Source: Temnopleurus reevesii (taxonomy: Eukaryota > Echinodermata > Echinoidea > Temnopleuroida > Temnopleuridae). From it: a stretch of 64,000 nt of DNA. The stretch is taken from assembly GCA_036244855.1 (NCBI GenBank), contig BQKZ01001517.1, positions 1 to 64,000 on the forward strand, given 5' to 3'. The notes under the pieces were generated by a model. That model was not told where the DNA came from, made no database searches, and was given only the letters and a program-made list of their open reading frames with translations. The position numbers and the translations under genes were made by a program. Positions within the stretch are counted from its first letter, which is position 1; each line of letters starts with the position of its first letter. This document shows, in pieces, positions 1 to 10,310 of this stretch.

Positions 1-271
1 CTGCCTCGCACTCAGGGAGTTCAGCATTGAAGAGTTGTACTGGTGTGGCCTATGAAAGCAGACCTCCTGACTGGGCCATGGAGCTAAGAGTTAGCTGATC
101 TTCATAAATTCCTCCAAGTGTATTTTAGTTACAGCTTATAAATCAATGGCTTCAAGTTTTTGATTATGGATACATCATTTGAACCTAGGCGCACAAATAT
201 GGAAAAATATCAAATGTCTCTCCCAATATTTGGGAAATCATTATTCATTCCGTTATATGGAATATGGGATA

Positions 272-839
272 CAGTCTAACCTCATTATAACGAGGTCGGT
301 GGGCCCAGAGGAATTACCTCTTTATATTGAAACCTTGTTATATCAGGGTCAAAATACATTAAAATACAAAGAGATGGGACCAGGAAAATTACCTTGTTAT
401 AATGAGAGCTTGTTATATCAGTGCTCTTTAAAACAAGGTTTGACTGTATATGGTATTCAACATCGATGTTTACCTGCCTGTACAGTTTCTAATCAAATGT
501 TAGAGTATTGATTCTGTGATGAATAATGTCATCTCCAACCACTTAAACATGTAAATCACAGAGACTAGTGGTACAATGGAAAGTCATTAAAAAGAGCAGT
601 GATACAAAATTCATTTTAAAGAGCACTGATGCAAAATTCATTTTAAAGAGCACTGATGCAAAATTCATTTTAAAGAGCACTGATGCAACAAACTCTTCCT
701 ATTATAACGAACTTTGTTGATCACATCTCTTTGTATTCTATTGTAATTTGGCCTGGATATATATATAAGCTTCAATATAATTTTTATAATGAGCTTATTT
801 TTCTAGTACAAAGGACTTGGTTATAATGAGATTCCATGG
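272..839. mobile_element. Degraded pogo/Tigger-like element, TA-flanked
   Basis: The left end, TA then CAGTCTAACCTC followed by ATTATAACGAGGTC, and the right end, GAGATTCCATGG then TA, are diverged versions of the ends of the cleaner element at 4162-4473 (CAGTGGAACCTC ... GAGTTTCCACTG). TTATAACGAG-type words recur inside. TA target duplication and CAGTGGAACCTC-like ends are typical of pogo/Tigger (Tc1/mariner superfamily) non-autonomous elements. No transposase frame is visible. An open frame across 179-511 covers part of the repeat and looks like chance. Confidence 0.5.
591..687. repeat. 27-bp tandem repeat, about 3.6 copies
   Basis: The unit AAAGAGCACTGATGCAAAAT + TCATTTT repeats head to tail at 591, 618, 645 and 672, the last copy being partial. 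The first copy differs at two positions; the next two are identical. The array lies inside the degraded TA-flanked element at 272-839, so it probably arose within the transposon copy. Confidence 0.9.
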
Positions 840-3114
840 TACTCAAGGATTTTATTCTATTTTCATCTAATTGTGGTATTTATCATGCAAATGGGTTATA
901 GTTATATATTCAGCCAGTCATTGTCTTAATAAAAAAATTGAGTTTAAGCCATAGTTATAAGCTGTAACTGACTTGGAGGAATTATATTGAAATATTGCAA
1001 GGATATTCCTGCTAGTCAAGTAAAGACAAGTATTTATGACGATTCGCATTTAAAGCTCATTTTCGAGGAAGTGTGTCTCTGACCCATATACCTTTGCAAT
1101 ATTTTCAAATGCATGTATTTTAAAAACTGTGATAATTAATATCCATTGGTTGAATAGGTTTTCAATCACACACAATCAGAGTTCCAATGTATCTTTTTTT
1201 AAAGTACTGATAACAAGTAATCATGATCATTATATTTTAGAACAAATGGCGTGATTCCTTTTTAATTTTTTTCTACTTCAGATCTGATAAGTTTCAGCAA
1301 TGATTGGCAATTTTATAAAGTATGTATGTCTGACCATTACAGGGGCTTTCTGGGAAAGATAATGATGTGAAGAGTTCATAAAGTAAAAACAATAATATTT
1401 GGGATCAAATGCACAAAAGATATGTCAACTTAACCCAAAGTTCACACAAACACTAAGGTGCTATTTCAGCTTAAACAAGTATATTCAAATTTCATTGAAT
1501 GGTATAAACACTGCAGCAGGCTATGCATAACATTGAAATATCTTTAATTTCTGTTCTTGAAGCAAATGTGTTTGTGTACTCATAAAGAAGCATGTTATGA
1601 TACATGTTAGCCTGGTATTGCCATGGTATAATGGTTTTTGGTACTTGTAGAACAAACATTTAGAGAGTCCAATGAGCTGGTCTGATCTGTGTGTATATAA
1701 AATTCAAACTATTTTTGGAAATCATTTTGTAGTTTTTGAAATGTAAAATATTATTTCAAGGGTAGTACAATACTTACAAATTGATCATTTTACCCAATTA
1801 TTCAATGAAGTTGCTAAGAAATATTAAATATTAATATTTTAGTGGATATTTCTCAATTTTTCTGTGAAGAATATTTTGGTCTTTATTTGATGTTGAAGTA
1901 AATTTCACCTTGCAGTGCTACCAAAGGAGATGATTCTCATTATAATTGTACATAAACATTTTACAAGTTCTATCATCCACAAGATTGTTGGCCATCTGTT
2001 GTTTATTGGGAGTATTTCTACACAGGATATCTGATAGATTATCACAAGAACAGATATTTTCATTCAGATAATCACAATATATAGCTTGGGAATCTGCATA
2101 AAATAAATTGATTATAATTGTTAAAGTTTAGATTATTAGAATGGCAACATCGTTACATGATTGCATTTTTAAGATTTAGTGTATTGTTTACCAAATGTAT
2201 TGTATCGCACAAAGCTGTGTAAAATCTGCACATCAAAAATAATTTATTGCAATACTACAATGTAATTATTTGTGGTTAGATAATGGTTTGTTAAAATATT
2301 GACATTATTGTGATGCTGAATAAATTTGTCAAGAATGATAATTGTCTTGTTCTGCTCTGTTGTGGGGAAGCAGTAATTCCATACCTCTTCCCGTACCTGA
2401 TTTATTTTTATAGATGGAAATTTAAAACCTTGATTAATTGCCAGCTGGGATGTAATCAGGTATATCACAAACTCCATCTTAAATCAATGTCTGCAAACTC
2501 AATCAAAATTGCTAAACTTTAATCTATGATAAGAACAAATTTTGGCTCTCATCATTTTGCCAGCTACATGCAAATACATTGCCCAAATGTGAGCCCTCGT
2601 GAATTAATCAATGCCTTTTAAACATTCATACTAAATTCTGTCAGAATCTATGAAAGGAATATTATCTTACATTTATTATGGCATTCTTCTTGTATGTAGA
2701 ACAATGTTAAACCATTCTAGCCTACCGTATTCCATTCCAATTTCTTTGCAACAGTGACTACAAACCACACCTTTAGTGGTCTAGTCTAGCCCTCTTTGTC
2801 TGGTCATGTTGGAGCGTTCAAGTATTGAGATCTCTGGTGTCCTGAATCACCCCACTTTCACAGAAAAGAAAATGACATGAAAGTACAATCTAAAAATATA
2901 GAATTAACTTTTTGATCATTAAAACAACATGAGATTGGTATTGGATTTTCCCTTTTGTGAGAGATTGATATTGTAGAGCTCTATGATGCACTTTCTGTAC
3001 AAGTTGAATTTGTCCATTTTTATGTATAGAATGCAGTTCCCTCTATAATATTTTCAGGAAAGTATATCACGTTTTCCTATAATGTATATCTTACTGTCCT
3101 ATCTCCAATCCGTC
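840..3114. other. Gene-free stretch
   Basis: AT-rich intergenic sequence with no coding-like frame or recognisable element. The short open frames at 2244-2522 on both strands have no codon bias and no splice context. Confidence 0.6.
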
Positions 3115-3117
3115 AAT

Positions 3118-3521
3118 ATCAATCCCCCTCTCTCATTCTCTGTCTCTTCCCTATCCACCCCTTCCCTCTCTCGCTTGCTTTCTCCCTCCCTCCTATCCAC
3201 CTTCCTCCCCCACCCATCTCTTGAGCTCCCTCCCCCTCCTATCCACCCTCTTCTCTTCCTCACCCTCTTCTTCCTCACCCTCTTCTTCCTATCTTCCCTC
3301 CCTCCCTCTCGCTCCTATCCACCCTCCTTCCCTACCTCCCCTTCTCTCAACACTCTCTATCCTTCCTATCTCGCCTCCTTGCCTCCCTCCCTCTCTCTCT
3401 TTCCTATCTCCTCTCCTTCCCTCCTTCCCTCTCTCTCCTTCCCATCAACCCTCCTTCCCTCCCTCCCCCTCTCTCTCTTCTTCCTATCCACACCCTCTCT
3501 CATCCTCCGGTCCACCCTTGA
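3118..3521. repeat. Pyrimidine-only minisatellite, period about 42 bp
   Basis: About 400 bp are almost pure C/T on the plus strand. The marker word CCTATCCACC or a close variant recurs near 3150, 3192, 3238, 3314, 3440 and 3483, most intervals being about 42 bp or twice that. This indicates a degenerate minisatellite and not a simple CT run. Overlapping open frames of Ser, Pro and Leu are by-products of the composition. Such mirror-like polypyrimidine tracts can form triplex (H-) DNA; that is general knowledge, not shown here. Confidence 0.85.
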
Positions 3522-3539
3522 AGAGTAAAAGAACGTAAG

Positions 3540-4159
3540 TAAAGAGCAACTGTCTTACTACAATTCAGTTCATAAATAAACAAATTGGATTTAGTATTAA
3601 GATTTTAAATTGGCTTCCCGGACTAGGGTTGTGCCTTAGAAATCTGTTCCTAGAGGAATGCATGACTGGTGATCCATTCTCGTGCGCCAACTCAGTTACA
3701 TCATAGGGCTTATTATTAATAATTATTTATTATGTGTAAAGTGGTGTATAACTTTAAAAATAAACCCCAGTTTGATAGAGCAGAGCAACCATTTTGATCC
3801 AGTCAATATTGAGAACTTGCTCCTAGTATTAACCAGTCTATTTGTCAGGGCCATAGACATGAACAACATACCTCAATAGGATGGGGCATCTTGTCAGGAT
3901 ATAATCAAGGTTCATGATCCTGTTGGCCATTCTGTCATTTTCGCAGCCAAGGGGCACAAAAGCTAGTTTACAGTACTTGCTTCATGCGACCTTTGTAGAT
4001 ATAGCTACGTCAAGGCATCATTAACAATTCAAATATTATCTTGTACCATCAGACTGACATATGTATACAATACTGCCTTGCATATGACATGGTTCCAAGA
4101 CATAAGAATGAAAAATGATAAAGCTGTTGCTTTAAAAAGACATTACAGTGGAAAATCGT
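3540..4159. other. Gene-free stretch
   Basis: No coding or structured signal seen. A short partial copy of the TA-flanked element end (TACAGTGGAAAATCG) sits at 4144, just before the real element begins. Confidence 0.5.
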
Positions 4160-4161
4160 TA

Positions 4162-4473
4162 CAGTGGAACCTCTTTATAAAGAGGTCGGATATAGCAAGA
4201 TACCTGTAATAACAAGGTGATTTTATTGGTCCCAGCTCTTTATAGTTCTGTGCGTTTTTTTTTTTACTCTGATATACATGTAGTGAAATAACAAGGTAAT
4301 TTTCATGGTTTCACTGTATAAAGAGATATTACAAAATATCTGCTACAAAGAGGTAAACAATCTGGTCCCAGCTGTTTATAACCTATTGTTTTCCAACTTT
4401 GCCATAACGGAATCATTGCTATAATAAGGTATTTTGATGGTCTCGAGCTCCTTGTCATACCGAGTTTCCACTG
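4162..4473. mobile_element. Pogo/Tigger-like MITE, 312 bp, TA target duplication
   Basis: It begins CAGTGGAACCTCTTTATAA and ends GAGTTTCCACTG, with TA immediately outside both ends (4160-4161 and 4474-4475). The first and last eight bases are perfectly inverted (CAGTGGAA / TTCCACTG). Internal words such as AACAAGGTGATTTTATTGG and TAACAAGGTAATTTTCATGG are repeated. It has no coding capacity, so it would have depended on a transposase supplied elsewhere. Confidence 0.75.
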
Positions 4474-4475
4474 TA

Positions 4476-5930
4476 AAATAATTTCAATTGTAACACATTG
4501 TAATCATGTTATGCGATAGAGAATGATTTGGAAGAGACTTTTTAAAAGGATGATTGAATGTTGCAGCACCAGTCCTTAAGTATTTCCAAGGTTTTTGTTT
4601 GCGAAATAAATGATTGTTTTTACTCCAGAATAATGAGTTGTGTGGAGACCTGAGACAAACAAATAAGACAAAATGATTACATGTATGTATTATTCCATCA
4701 CTTGACAATGTAATAATTCAAATTGAACTATCCATATTGCTTTTTGTTTATTCATCTACATTGTACATTAAAAAGTACAATATTTCTCAAGGTTTTTTTT
4801 CAGCTGATTGATTGGAAGTTCTTAAAGAGAAAGTGAAGTGAAATAATGTTTGTGATCATGAATAAAGAGAAAATTCATATGAATCATTCTGATTCAACAT
4901 CACATTGTAATGATTTAATATTAAACCAAATCACCTGAGGACAAAAATGGAATTATTGTACTTCTAGCTTCATACATGTACTGCCTCTAATACATGTTAG
5001 TGTTTTAACATATTATTGCATGTACACTATCTTTGTATTGAACATATCAAATAATATGTCACAAAAGCACACTGTTCAATGAAATAAATCTCATAGAAAT
5101 TATACAAAATATATATCCATTCTTAGTATTATTATATATTCCAGTCCCAATTTATAAAAGCTATATCTAAAATGTCAAATTTGGAAGAAGAATTGCACCC
5201 AAGAAACAAAGATTGATTCTATAACTTTATAAAATGGAAAACGTATACATGACTTCAACAAACATGTAACATCTTTTATACTTTTCAATTAAGGTAATCA
5301 TAAGACTTTGATTTTTAAAAATCATGTCATATCCCCTCAGGATTCACGGTTCAACATTACAAAATATATCATCTACTGTATATGCGAATTGTATTCTAGC
5401 CATACATCACATTTTTTGATAAAAATTATATACAGATATGTGTACATCATTAGACACACACATTGTCAAATACATCTTCTAGTACTATTTTTATAGTTAT
5501 CAATTCATCTGAGCAGAGAGTAGATCATTGAAATGATTCAGTTCTTCGAATCAACTACATATGTGCCTTAGATATTTTTCAAAACATGATTTGCATCATA
5601 CATGTACGTATGAAAATAAAGTGGAAACTCAAGGATTTATGGGAAAATTGGTGATTACATCCCATCGTGTCATACCAACGCTTATGTAATTATGCCTGCA
5701 TCTGTTTGTAATATCATAGGACTTTGTCAGCTTTCTTTGATTAGTTGTTGCATGAAGGTAATAATTCTTGCTATTACAAGGCGATATTAATATTGCTAAA
5801 GATTTTGGAACAACAATCTCCCACTGTAGGCACCAACAAACAAAGTGTTTAAAAAAAATAACAAAAAGGTTCTCTGACAGATAGTTTCATACGGAAAAGG
5901 AAAAACAAAAAACATAAACCTATTTACCTA
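4476..5930. other. ABRACL 3' flank / probable 3' UTR
   Basis: AT-rich sequence directly downstream (minus strand) of the ABRACL stop codon. Part of it must be 3' UTR, but I cannot place a poly(A) signal with confidence, since AT-rich hexamers occur by chance here. No other gene or repeat is evident. Confidence 0.45.
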
Positions 5931-6136
5931 TTAATAAAATAAATTACCAAAATCTGGGTTTAGAAGTATAATATCTACATTATCATGTACTCCTTGTAAT
6001 AATAATTCTCCACAGTATGTGACCACCTTCTTCTTCTTAGCAGCCTTTAATGTCCCAACGAGAGCCTCAAATATGTTTGCACATCTATCATCTGCAAACA
6101 ATACTCCAAACTTTACAGTCACCTGACCATCAGCAT
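5931..6136 (-). CDS. ABRACL: ABRACL (Costars family) last coding exon
   Basis: This exon encodes most of a small Costars-domain protein related to ABRACL, a cytosolic factor linked to actin dynamics and cell motility and similar to the C-terminal domain of ABRA/STARS. Acceptor ...cttctacag is followed by the exon at 6136; the stop is at 5931-5933. Joined to the upstream exon (phase 1) it gives an 88-residue protein; vertebrate ABRACL is 81. Visible hallmarks, compared with the vertebrate protein as I recall it, are NADG at the junction, VKFGVLFADDRCANIFEAL, GTLKAAK, TY-GELLL and LQGVHDNVDIILL. The protein ends in a short extra tail (NPDFGNLFY) not present in the vertebrate form. The open frame runs upstream through the acceptor, but that part is intron. 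Recognition is strong because nearly the whole domain aligns. Confidence 0.95.
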
Positions 6137-7954
6137 CTGTAGAAGTAGATGTACATGTAGAAAGGGAAAATGGAAACCACATTATTAAAGTAGATGTACA
6201 ATTGGTGTAGAATAAAGCAGTACAAACTGCCATCATGAAAGAAGGGTGCAACATAAGCACTTGCCCAATCACCTGAGCCTTGTAAAAGTCACCGTTGGGC
6301 AAGTTTTTTGTTTTGGCAAAGGTAAAAGCTATTGCCCAACTTTGGCAACGAAAAAAAAAGGAACCACAAGAAACGGATGGAAAATTGACACCAAAACCTG
6401 ATAAACCTGATCTGGGTTTTGCAATTTAAGCCAATTATATTGTGAAAACACCCCTATTTTACTGTTTTACTTCTTTTGCAGCCTAAAATTTGACTTTCCA
6501 AGATTGTTGTGTTCTGTTGAAGAGTACTAAATATAAGAACTTTCACAAATCAATTAAGCACAAAGATTGGTCATAATAGGCGCATTTATAGTTATTCCAA
6601 TAATAATTTTTCTATTCGGGCCTTGAACTGATGGACCGTGCGTTCAAAATTCAAAACAGCAGTTAACCCCTCATTGAGCTATAGTGCAAGAGTCTCTCTC
6701 AGTGTGTATTCCGCATGGTGTGGCAGTGTATTGATGTATGCATGTGCTCTTATGGGTTTTTTTTGTGTGTGTGGAACCATAATACGCTAGGAGTATCGTG
6801 ATACCGTTGGTGTCAAGATTAATTATGATAGAATAGACTTTTATTTGAATTAAATATTCTGGCCTACATTCGACCAAATACTTCATAGAGGTTATTATTT
6901 TGGCATATCTGAGGTCCACAACAAGTTGTAAGTATAACCGTAAATGTAGTTTTCTACCTTTAAACCAAAATGTTCAGTGCTTTGATTTTTTTTTGGGGGG
7001 GGGGGCAATAGAAATGTCCTTCATGGCAAATAATTTCCAACCGTTCCTAAGTTTGCTTGCCCACTCTGTAAATATTGTAAATACTTTATCAAGCGGGTTC
7101 TAGCTAAGTTCAAATCATGTTAGCAAGAAATACAACTAACCAATGTTGTGCGACAATACTCCTATGAGGTCCTGCACACTACAGGAAGAAGAAGAAGAAG
7201 AAGTGCTTAAAAAAATTGAGTGTTGCAACTTGAAAATGCCTATTTTTCTTAAAAGTGAAAAGGGCAAGTGTATCCAAAGCATTTGGGGATTGTGAATACA
7301 GTGTAGTGTTTGATGACTGTTCCTCACAATAAACAAACTTTCCAATCCAACTTGGGATATCGAGATTTAAAAAAAAAAGTAGGTGAAAATGATTCATGCA
7401 TATCACCAGATGGTAGGTGTTACGTTTGATAAATTAAATTGAAGTGGGCTACATTGATTGTGAAATCAGACAAGTCTTATGGTTTACAAACCACCTTTTT
7501 TATCCCAAATTATTCCCTTGTTTTTTTTTTCTCTTGAATATAATAAGATTCACAAAACAAAAACTAATAAAACATTTAAATAACATTGAATAAACCTGCA
7601 GAAAAGATCACAATTACGTGTAATAATTTTCTATTTTATTTCACCCATACAATAAAGGTTTATTATAACGTAGTCAATTTTTTTCATTTTGCCACAAGAA
7701 AAACTATGTTCACCTGTCAAAAGACAATTGCTTCACAATAGTCAGATTGCAATTTGCATGCAATGTAAGTTGGCATTCCTAACTCAGACAAACATTGGAG
7801 CTTGTCCATCAGAGCAAGAAACATTTGTATTACTATCTATTAAAATGTGATTGTTTGTTATCAGGTGAACAAGTATTTTCTTAATTAAAGCAATCAGAAT
7901 AAGATTTGACTACATTATGAAAACTCCCTATTTATAAAAATATTATATACATAC
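6137..7954 (-). other. ABRACL: ABRACL intron between coding exons
   Basis: The intron starts with donor GTATGT (reading down from 7954) and ends in TTCTACAG at 6137. It contains an 11-G run at 6995-7005, a (GAA)n run at 7184-7203, and near 6250-6340 several TTGCCCAA words also seen around 12240-12480 and 51790-51830, probably a diverged dispersed repeat. No other exon is visible. Confidence 0.8.
7184..7203. repeat. (GAA)n microsatellite
   Basis: Six to seven uninterrupted GAA triplets in the ABRACL intron. The Ser/Phe-rich open frames on the other strand here are by-products. Confidence 0.85.
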
Positions 7955-8285
7955 TCGGAGACCCAAGACGAGTCATCTCTTGCACAAGAAGTTTAACCTC
8001 ATGTTCGACATTCATGATTGCAGATCTGTAAAGAAACAATAGCAAGTGGTGTATTAATCAAAGTTTTCATTCATGAATGAATATTTGTACAGTATCACTG
8101 AATGTTATTAAATGCTGTGCTAATTACATTACTCAAACAATCTGGTCATCTATTTAATTCCTAATAACAAAATGAGCAAAAAAATGATATGGAGAGAGAA
8201 ATAAAGATACAGAAGACATTCTTAGTTCCATCGGTTGATTCTTTCAAGACAAGATTTGTAAACATGTTTATCTCTTGCTATTTAA
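7619..8285. repeat. Direct duplicate, copy 1 (contains an ABRACL exon)
   Basis: The 667 bp match 8363-9079 at a constant offset of 744 bp over the first ~500 bases, with only a few substitutions further on. Copy 2 has about 50 extra bases near 8872-8925. A single N lies between the copies at 8362. The pattern fits two haplotype contigs overlapped but not merged; a real tandem duplication is the alternative. Confidence 0.95.
7955..8015 (-). CDS. ABRACL: ABRACL first coding exon, copy 1
   Basis: Reading down from 8015, ATG opens MNVEHEVKLLVQEMTRLGSP plus one base (A), then donor GTATGT at 7954. The split codon A|AT restores Asn with the exon at 6136, giving LGSP-NADG. Vertebrate ABRACL starts MNVDHEVNLLV, so start and N-terminus are well supported. 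The exon itself begins at 8025 after acceptor TTTCTTTACAG, leaving ten bases of 5' UTR before the ATG. An identical exon lies at 8699-8759. This copy is the one adjacent to the last exon and would normally be the one used. Confidence 0.93.
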
Positions 8286-8361
8286 AGTCGGTCCGTCATG
8301 ATCGACAGGACTTCCGGTTGCGAGCGCGCACGGACGGCATGTTGTGTATTGTAACAACGAT
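8286..8361. other. Orphan GC-rich segment before the N
   Basis: These 76 bases follow duplicate copy 1 but have no counterpart after copy 2. They are richer in CpG than their surroundings (GCGAGCGCGCACGGACGG) and stop at the N. They may be the edge of a haplotype-specific insertion truncated at the contig end. Confidence 0.5.
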
Positions 8362-8362
8362 N
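8362..8362. other. Assembly gap (single N)
   Basis: Single ambiguous base separating two near-identical ~0.7-kb blocks. Treated as an assembly join. Confidence 0.9.
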
Positions 8363-9079
8363 TGTAATAATTTTCTATTTTATTTCACCCATACAATAAA
8401 GGTTTATTATAACGTAGTCAATTTTTTTCATTTTGCCACAAGAAAAACTATGTTCACCTGTCAAAAGACAATTGCTTCACAATAGTCAGATTGCAATTTG
8501 CATGCAATGTAAGTTGGCATTCCTAACTCAGACAAACATTGGAGCTTGTCCATCAGAGCAAGAAACATTTGTATTACTATCTATTAAAATGTGATTGTTT
8601 GTTATCAGGTGAACAAGTATTTTCTTAATTAAAGCAATCAGAATAAGATTTGACTACATTATGAAAACTCCCTATTTATAAAAATATTATATACATACTC
8701 GGAGACCCAAGACGAGTCATCTCTTGCACAAGAAGTTTAACCTCATGTTCGACATTCATGATTGCAGATCTGTAAAGAAACAATAGCAAGTGGTGTGTTA
8801 ATCAAAGGTTTCATTCATGAATGAATATTTGTACATTATCAGTAAATGTTATTAAATTCTGTGCTAACATTTCCGTCTGCAAGAATCTTCAACCCTGAAG
8901 GAGGCAGATGTAATCTGAAGAAGAACAACAACAATCTGGTCATCTATTTAATTCCTAATAACAAAATGAGCAAGAAAATGATGTAGAGAGAGAAATAAAG
9001 ATACAGAAGACATTCTTAGTTCCATCGGTTGATTCTTTCAAGACAAGATTTGTAAACATGTTTATCTCTTGCTATTTAA
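8363..9079. repeat. Direct duplicate, copy 2 (contains an ABRACL exon)
   Basis: Starts immediately after the N at the base matching 7619 and carries the same exon. It differs from copy 1 by an insertion of about 50 bp around 8872-8925, ending in AACAACAACAAT, which resembles a SINE tail. A presence/absence insertion of this kind is what one expects between two haplotypes. Confidence 0.95.
8699..8759 (-). CDS. ABRACL: ABRACL first coding exon, copy 2 (probable haplotype duplicate)
   Basis: Base-for-base the same exon as 7955-8015: acceptor before 8769, ATG at 8759, donor GTATGT after 8699. If both copies really stood in tandem and were both spliced in, the phase-1 end of this exon would join the 5' UTR bases of copy 1 and read N-L-Q-S then TGA. 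A transcript with both would therefore be truncated. This supports an assembly artefact, or else strictly alternative use of the two copies. Confidence 0.7.
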
Positions 9080-9445
9080 TACAATGTTTCAAAAGTCCAA
9101 GAAGATTAGATTGTTCTCAATTTCATCTCATTTTCCACGTTTTGCCAAAATTAATTAATATCATACTGAAACGATTTCGACTGTGATAATAATGAATTAT
9201 ACATCAAATTCCGTCCTCTTTGAAGAATTATCCATCGATTCATCAATTGCCATGAAAGTTGCAAACTACTTGTAAGTTGTAGTAAAACATGATCAACGCC
9301 CCTTGCAATTGCACACACACGTAAACAGCGTGCTCTGCGCCAGCAGGGGCGGTGACGGCTGAATGTGCGCTGAGCAGAGGCCTGTGCGAGCAGCAAGCGG
9401 CTGCTGATGGTTTTTATTGAGATACTAAATTTCAATTAATATTAC

Positions 9446-9660
9446 CTTTTCTTGCAGAACGTTCCTACACATGCGTCAATCTTTAGGGGAAGATGGCAAC
9501 GTTTCCTATGAAAACCGAATTCGACTTTTATTTTTAACAGCACCAGACTTTTCTGTAAAGTTTTGTTTCCATCAAGGCAAGCTTGAGACAGGTCTTGAGC
9601 ACTTCCGGGTTTTCTCCAAATATTTCTCTCAGCTGATTTCATTTGCTGATTCCGTGTGAG
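9446..9660 (-). other. ABRACL: ABRACL non-coding 5' exon (start approximate)
   Basis: Reading the minus strand, the sequence ends CTGCAAGAAAAG with donor GTAATATT at 9445. The next acceptor is the one preceding the ATG exon, so this is the likely 5' UTR exon. Its upstream limit is not visible; 9660 is an estimate based on promoter-like motifs. A 66-codon open frame within it (9442-9642) shows no known family and runs past the donor, so I do not regard it as coding. Confidence 0.55.
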
Positions 9661-9904
9661 TCATAAATGACTGGCTGAATTGCATCTTCATGCACGTCGC
9701 ACCAGACACAGCGAAGTCCATTCAAACACACACACACAGGCTAGGCCAGTCAGATCATTTCAACACACATTACAAGCACACTCGCAGTATAGACGGATAG
9801 AAAAGGACGTCTTGTTTTAACTGCAAAGCCTATTGTTTCATTTTTGCCGTGGATATCAGTGAATGGATTATTTTTATTCCTGACAGTTTGCAGAACATGA
9901 AACA
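9480..9904. promoter_or_regulatory. Divergent ABRACL / AGAP promoter region
   Basis: This interval separates the start of the minus-strand ABRACL transcript from the plus-strand AGAP start codon. Visible motif matches are an ETS/GABPA-like site at 9600-9610 (ACCCGGAAGTG on the minus strand), an AP-1 site TGAGTCAT at 9657-9664 and a YY1-like AAGATGGCAAC near 9490. No TATA box is seen. CpG is locally elevated, also in the neighbouring 9290-9410 stretch. The exact transcription starts are unknown. Confidence 0.55.
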
Positions 9905-10079
9905 ATGAATATGATGAATGTTCATAATTTGGAACTCTTGAATTCCCGTGCGGTTCGGGAAGAAATACAGCGATTTGAGAGCGTACATCCCCATATTTAC
10001 GCGATTTATGATCTGCTGGAACAAGTGGAAGATCCCTGTCTTCAAGACCAGCTGCGAGAGCACGTCGTCTGCATTGAAG
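9905..10079 (+). CDS. AGAP-family (ArfGAP/GTPase/ankyrin/PH) first coding exon
   Basis: The exon encodes 58 residues plus one base and ends at donor GAAG|GTAAGT (phase 1). The start is fixed by an in-frame TGA at 9881 and an adenine at -3. EIQRFESVHPHIYAIYDLL and QLREHVVCIE match, nearly residue for residue, the N-terminal helix region that precedes the GTPase-like domain in vertebrate AGAP1 and AGAP3 as I recall them, and the exon ends at the equivalent IE-D point. AGAP proteins are Arf GTPase-activating proteins with a Ras-like GLD, a split PH domain, a zinc-finger ArfGAP domain and ankyrin repeats, acting in endosomal trafficking. None of those domains is encoded in this window, so the gene is only partly present. 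Which vertebrate paralogue it corresponds to cannot be told from this exon. Confidence 0.88.
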
Positions 10080-10142
10080 GTAAGTGGATAAACAGGAATG
10101 CAATTTATGATTTTCTTGATCACATATCTTGGATGATACCTG

Positions 10143-10199
10143 ATGCACTTTGGTATCCAGCCTAAGTTAGGGTATATGTATAGGGTTTAGGGTTAGGAT

Positions 10200-10234
<35 letters not shown>

Positions 10235-10310
10235 ATTTTATAGGGTTAGGATTAGTGTTAGGCTTAGAATTACTATTAGGGTTAAAGTTTGGCTGGATAC
10301 CAAAGTGCAT
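10143..10310. repeat. Interstitial TTAGGG block inside a 20-bp inverted repeat
   Basis: At least eight TTAGGG hexamers plus degenerate variants (TTTAGGG, TTAGGA, TTAGTG) fill about 10165-10285. The block is framed by ATGCACTTTGGTATCCAGCC ending at 10162 and its exact reverse complement starting GGCTGGATACC at 10291. It sits about 60 bp inside the AGAP intron. TTAGGG is the metazoan telomere unit; the symmetrical frame suggests a mobile unit, not a chromosome end or simple repair scar. Confidence 0.9.

Noticed and set aside
179..511. 110-codon open frame
   Set aside because: It overlaps the border of a TA-flanked non-coding element whose other copy has no frame.
591..687. CRISPR-like array
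   Set aside because: Units are contiguous with no spacers, in an animal genome.
3082..3538. Two overlapping Ser/Pro/Leu open frames
   Set aside because: They lie in a pure pyrimidine minisatellite that lacks stop codons in all three frames by composition.
5931..6302. Whole 123-codon frame as one ABRACL protein
   Set aside because: The first 55 codons precede a clear TTCTACAG acceptor and lack family similarity; the true N-terminus is in the exon at 8015.
9319..9340. CTCF-like site (CGCCAGCAGGGGCGG)
   Set aside because: One base short of the core consensus as I know it; a single partial match is not enough.
10163..10290. Chromosome end (telomere)
   Set aside because: Unique sequence continues on both sides and the repeats are short and degenerate.
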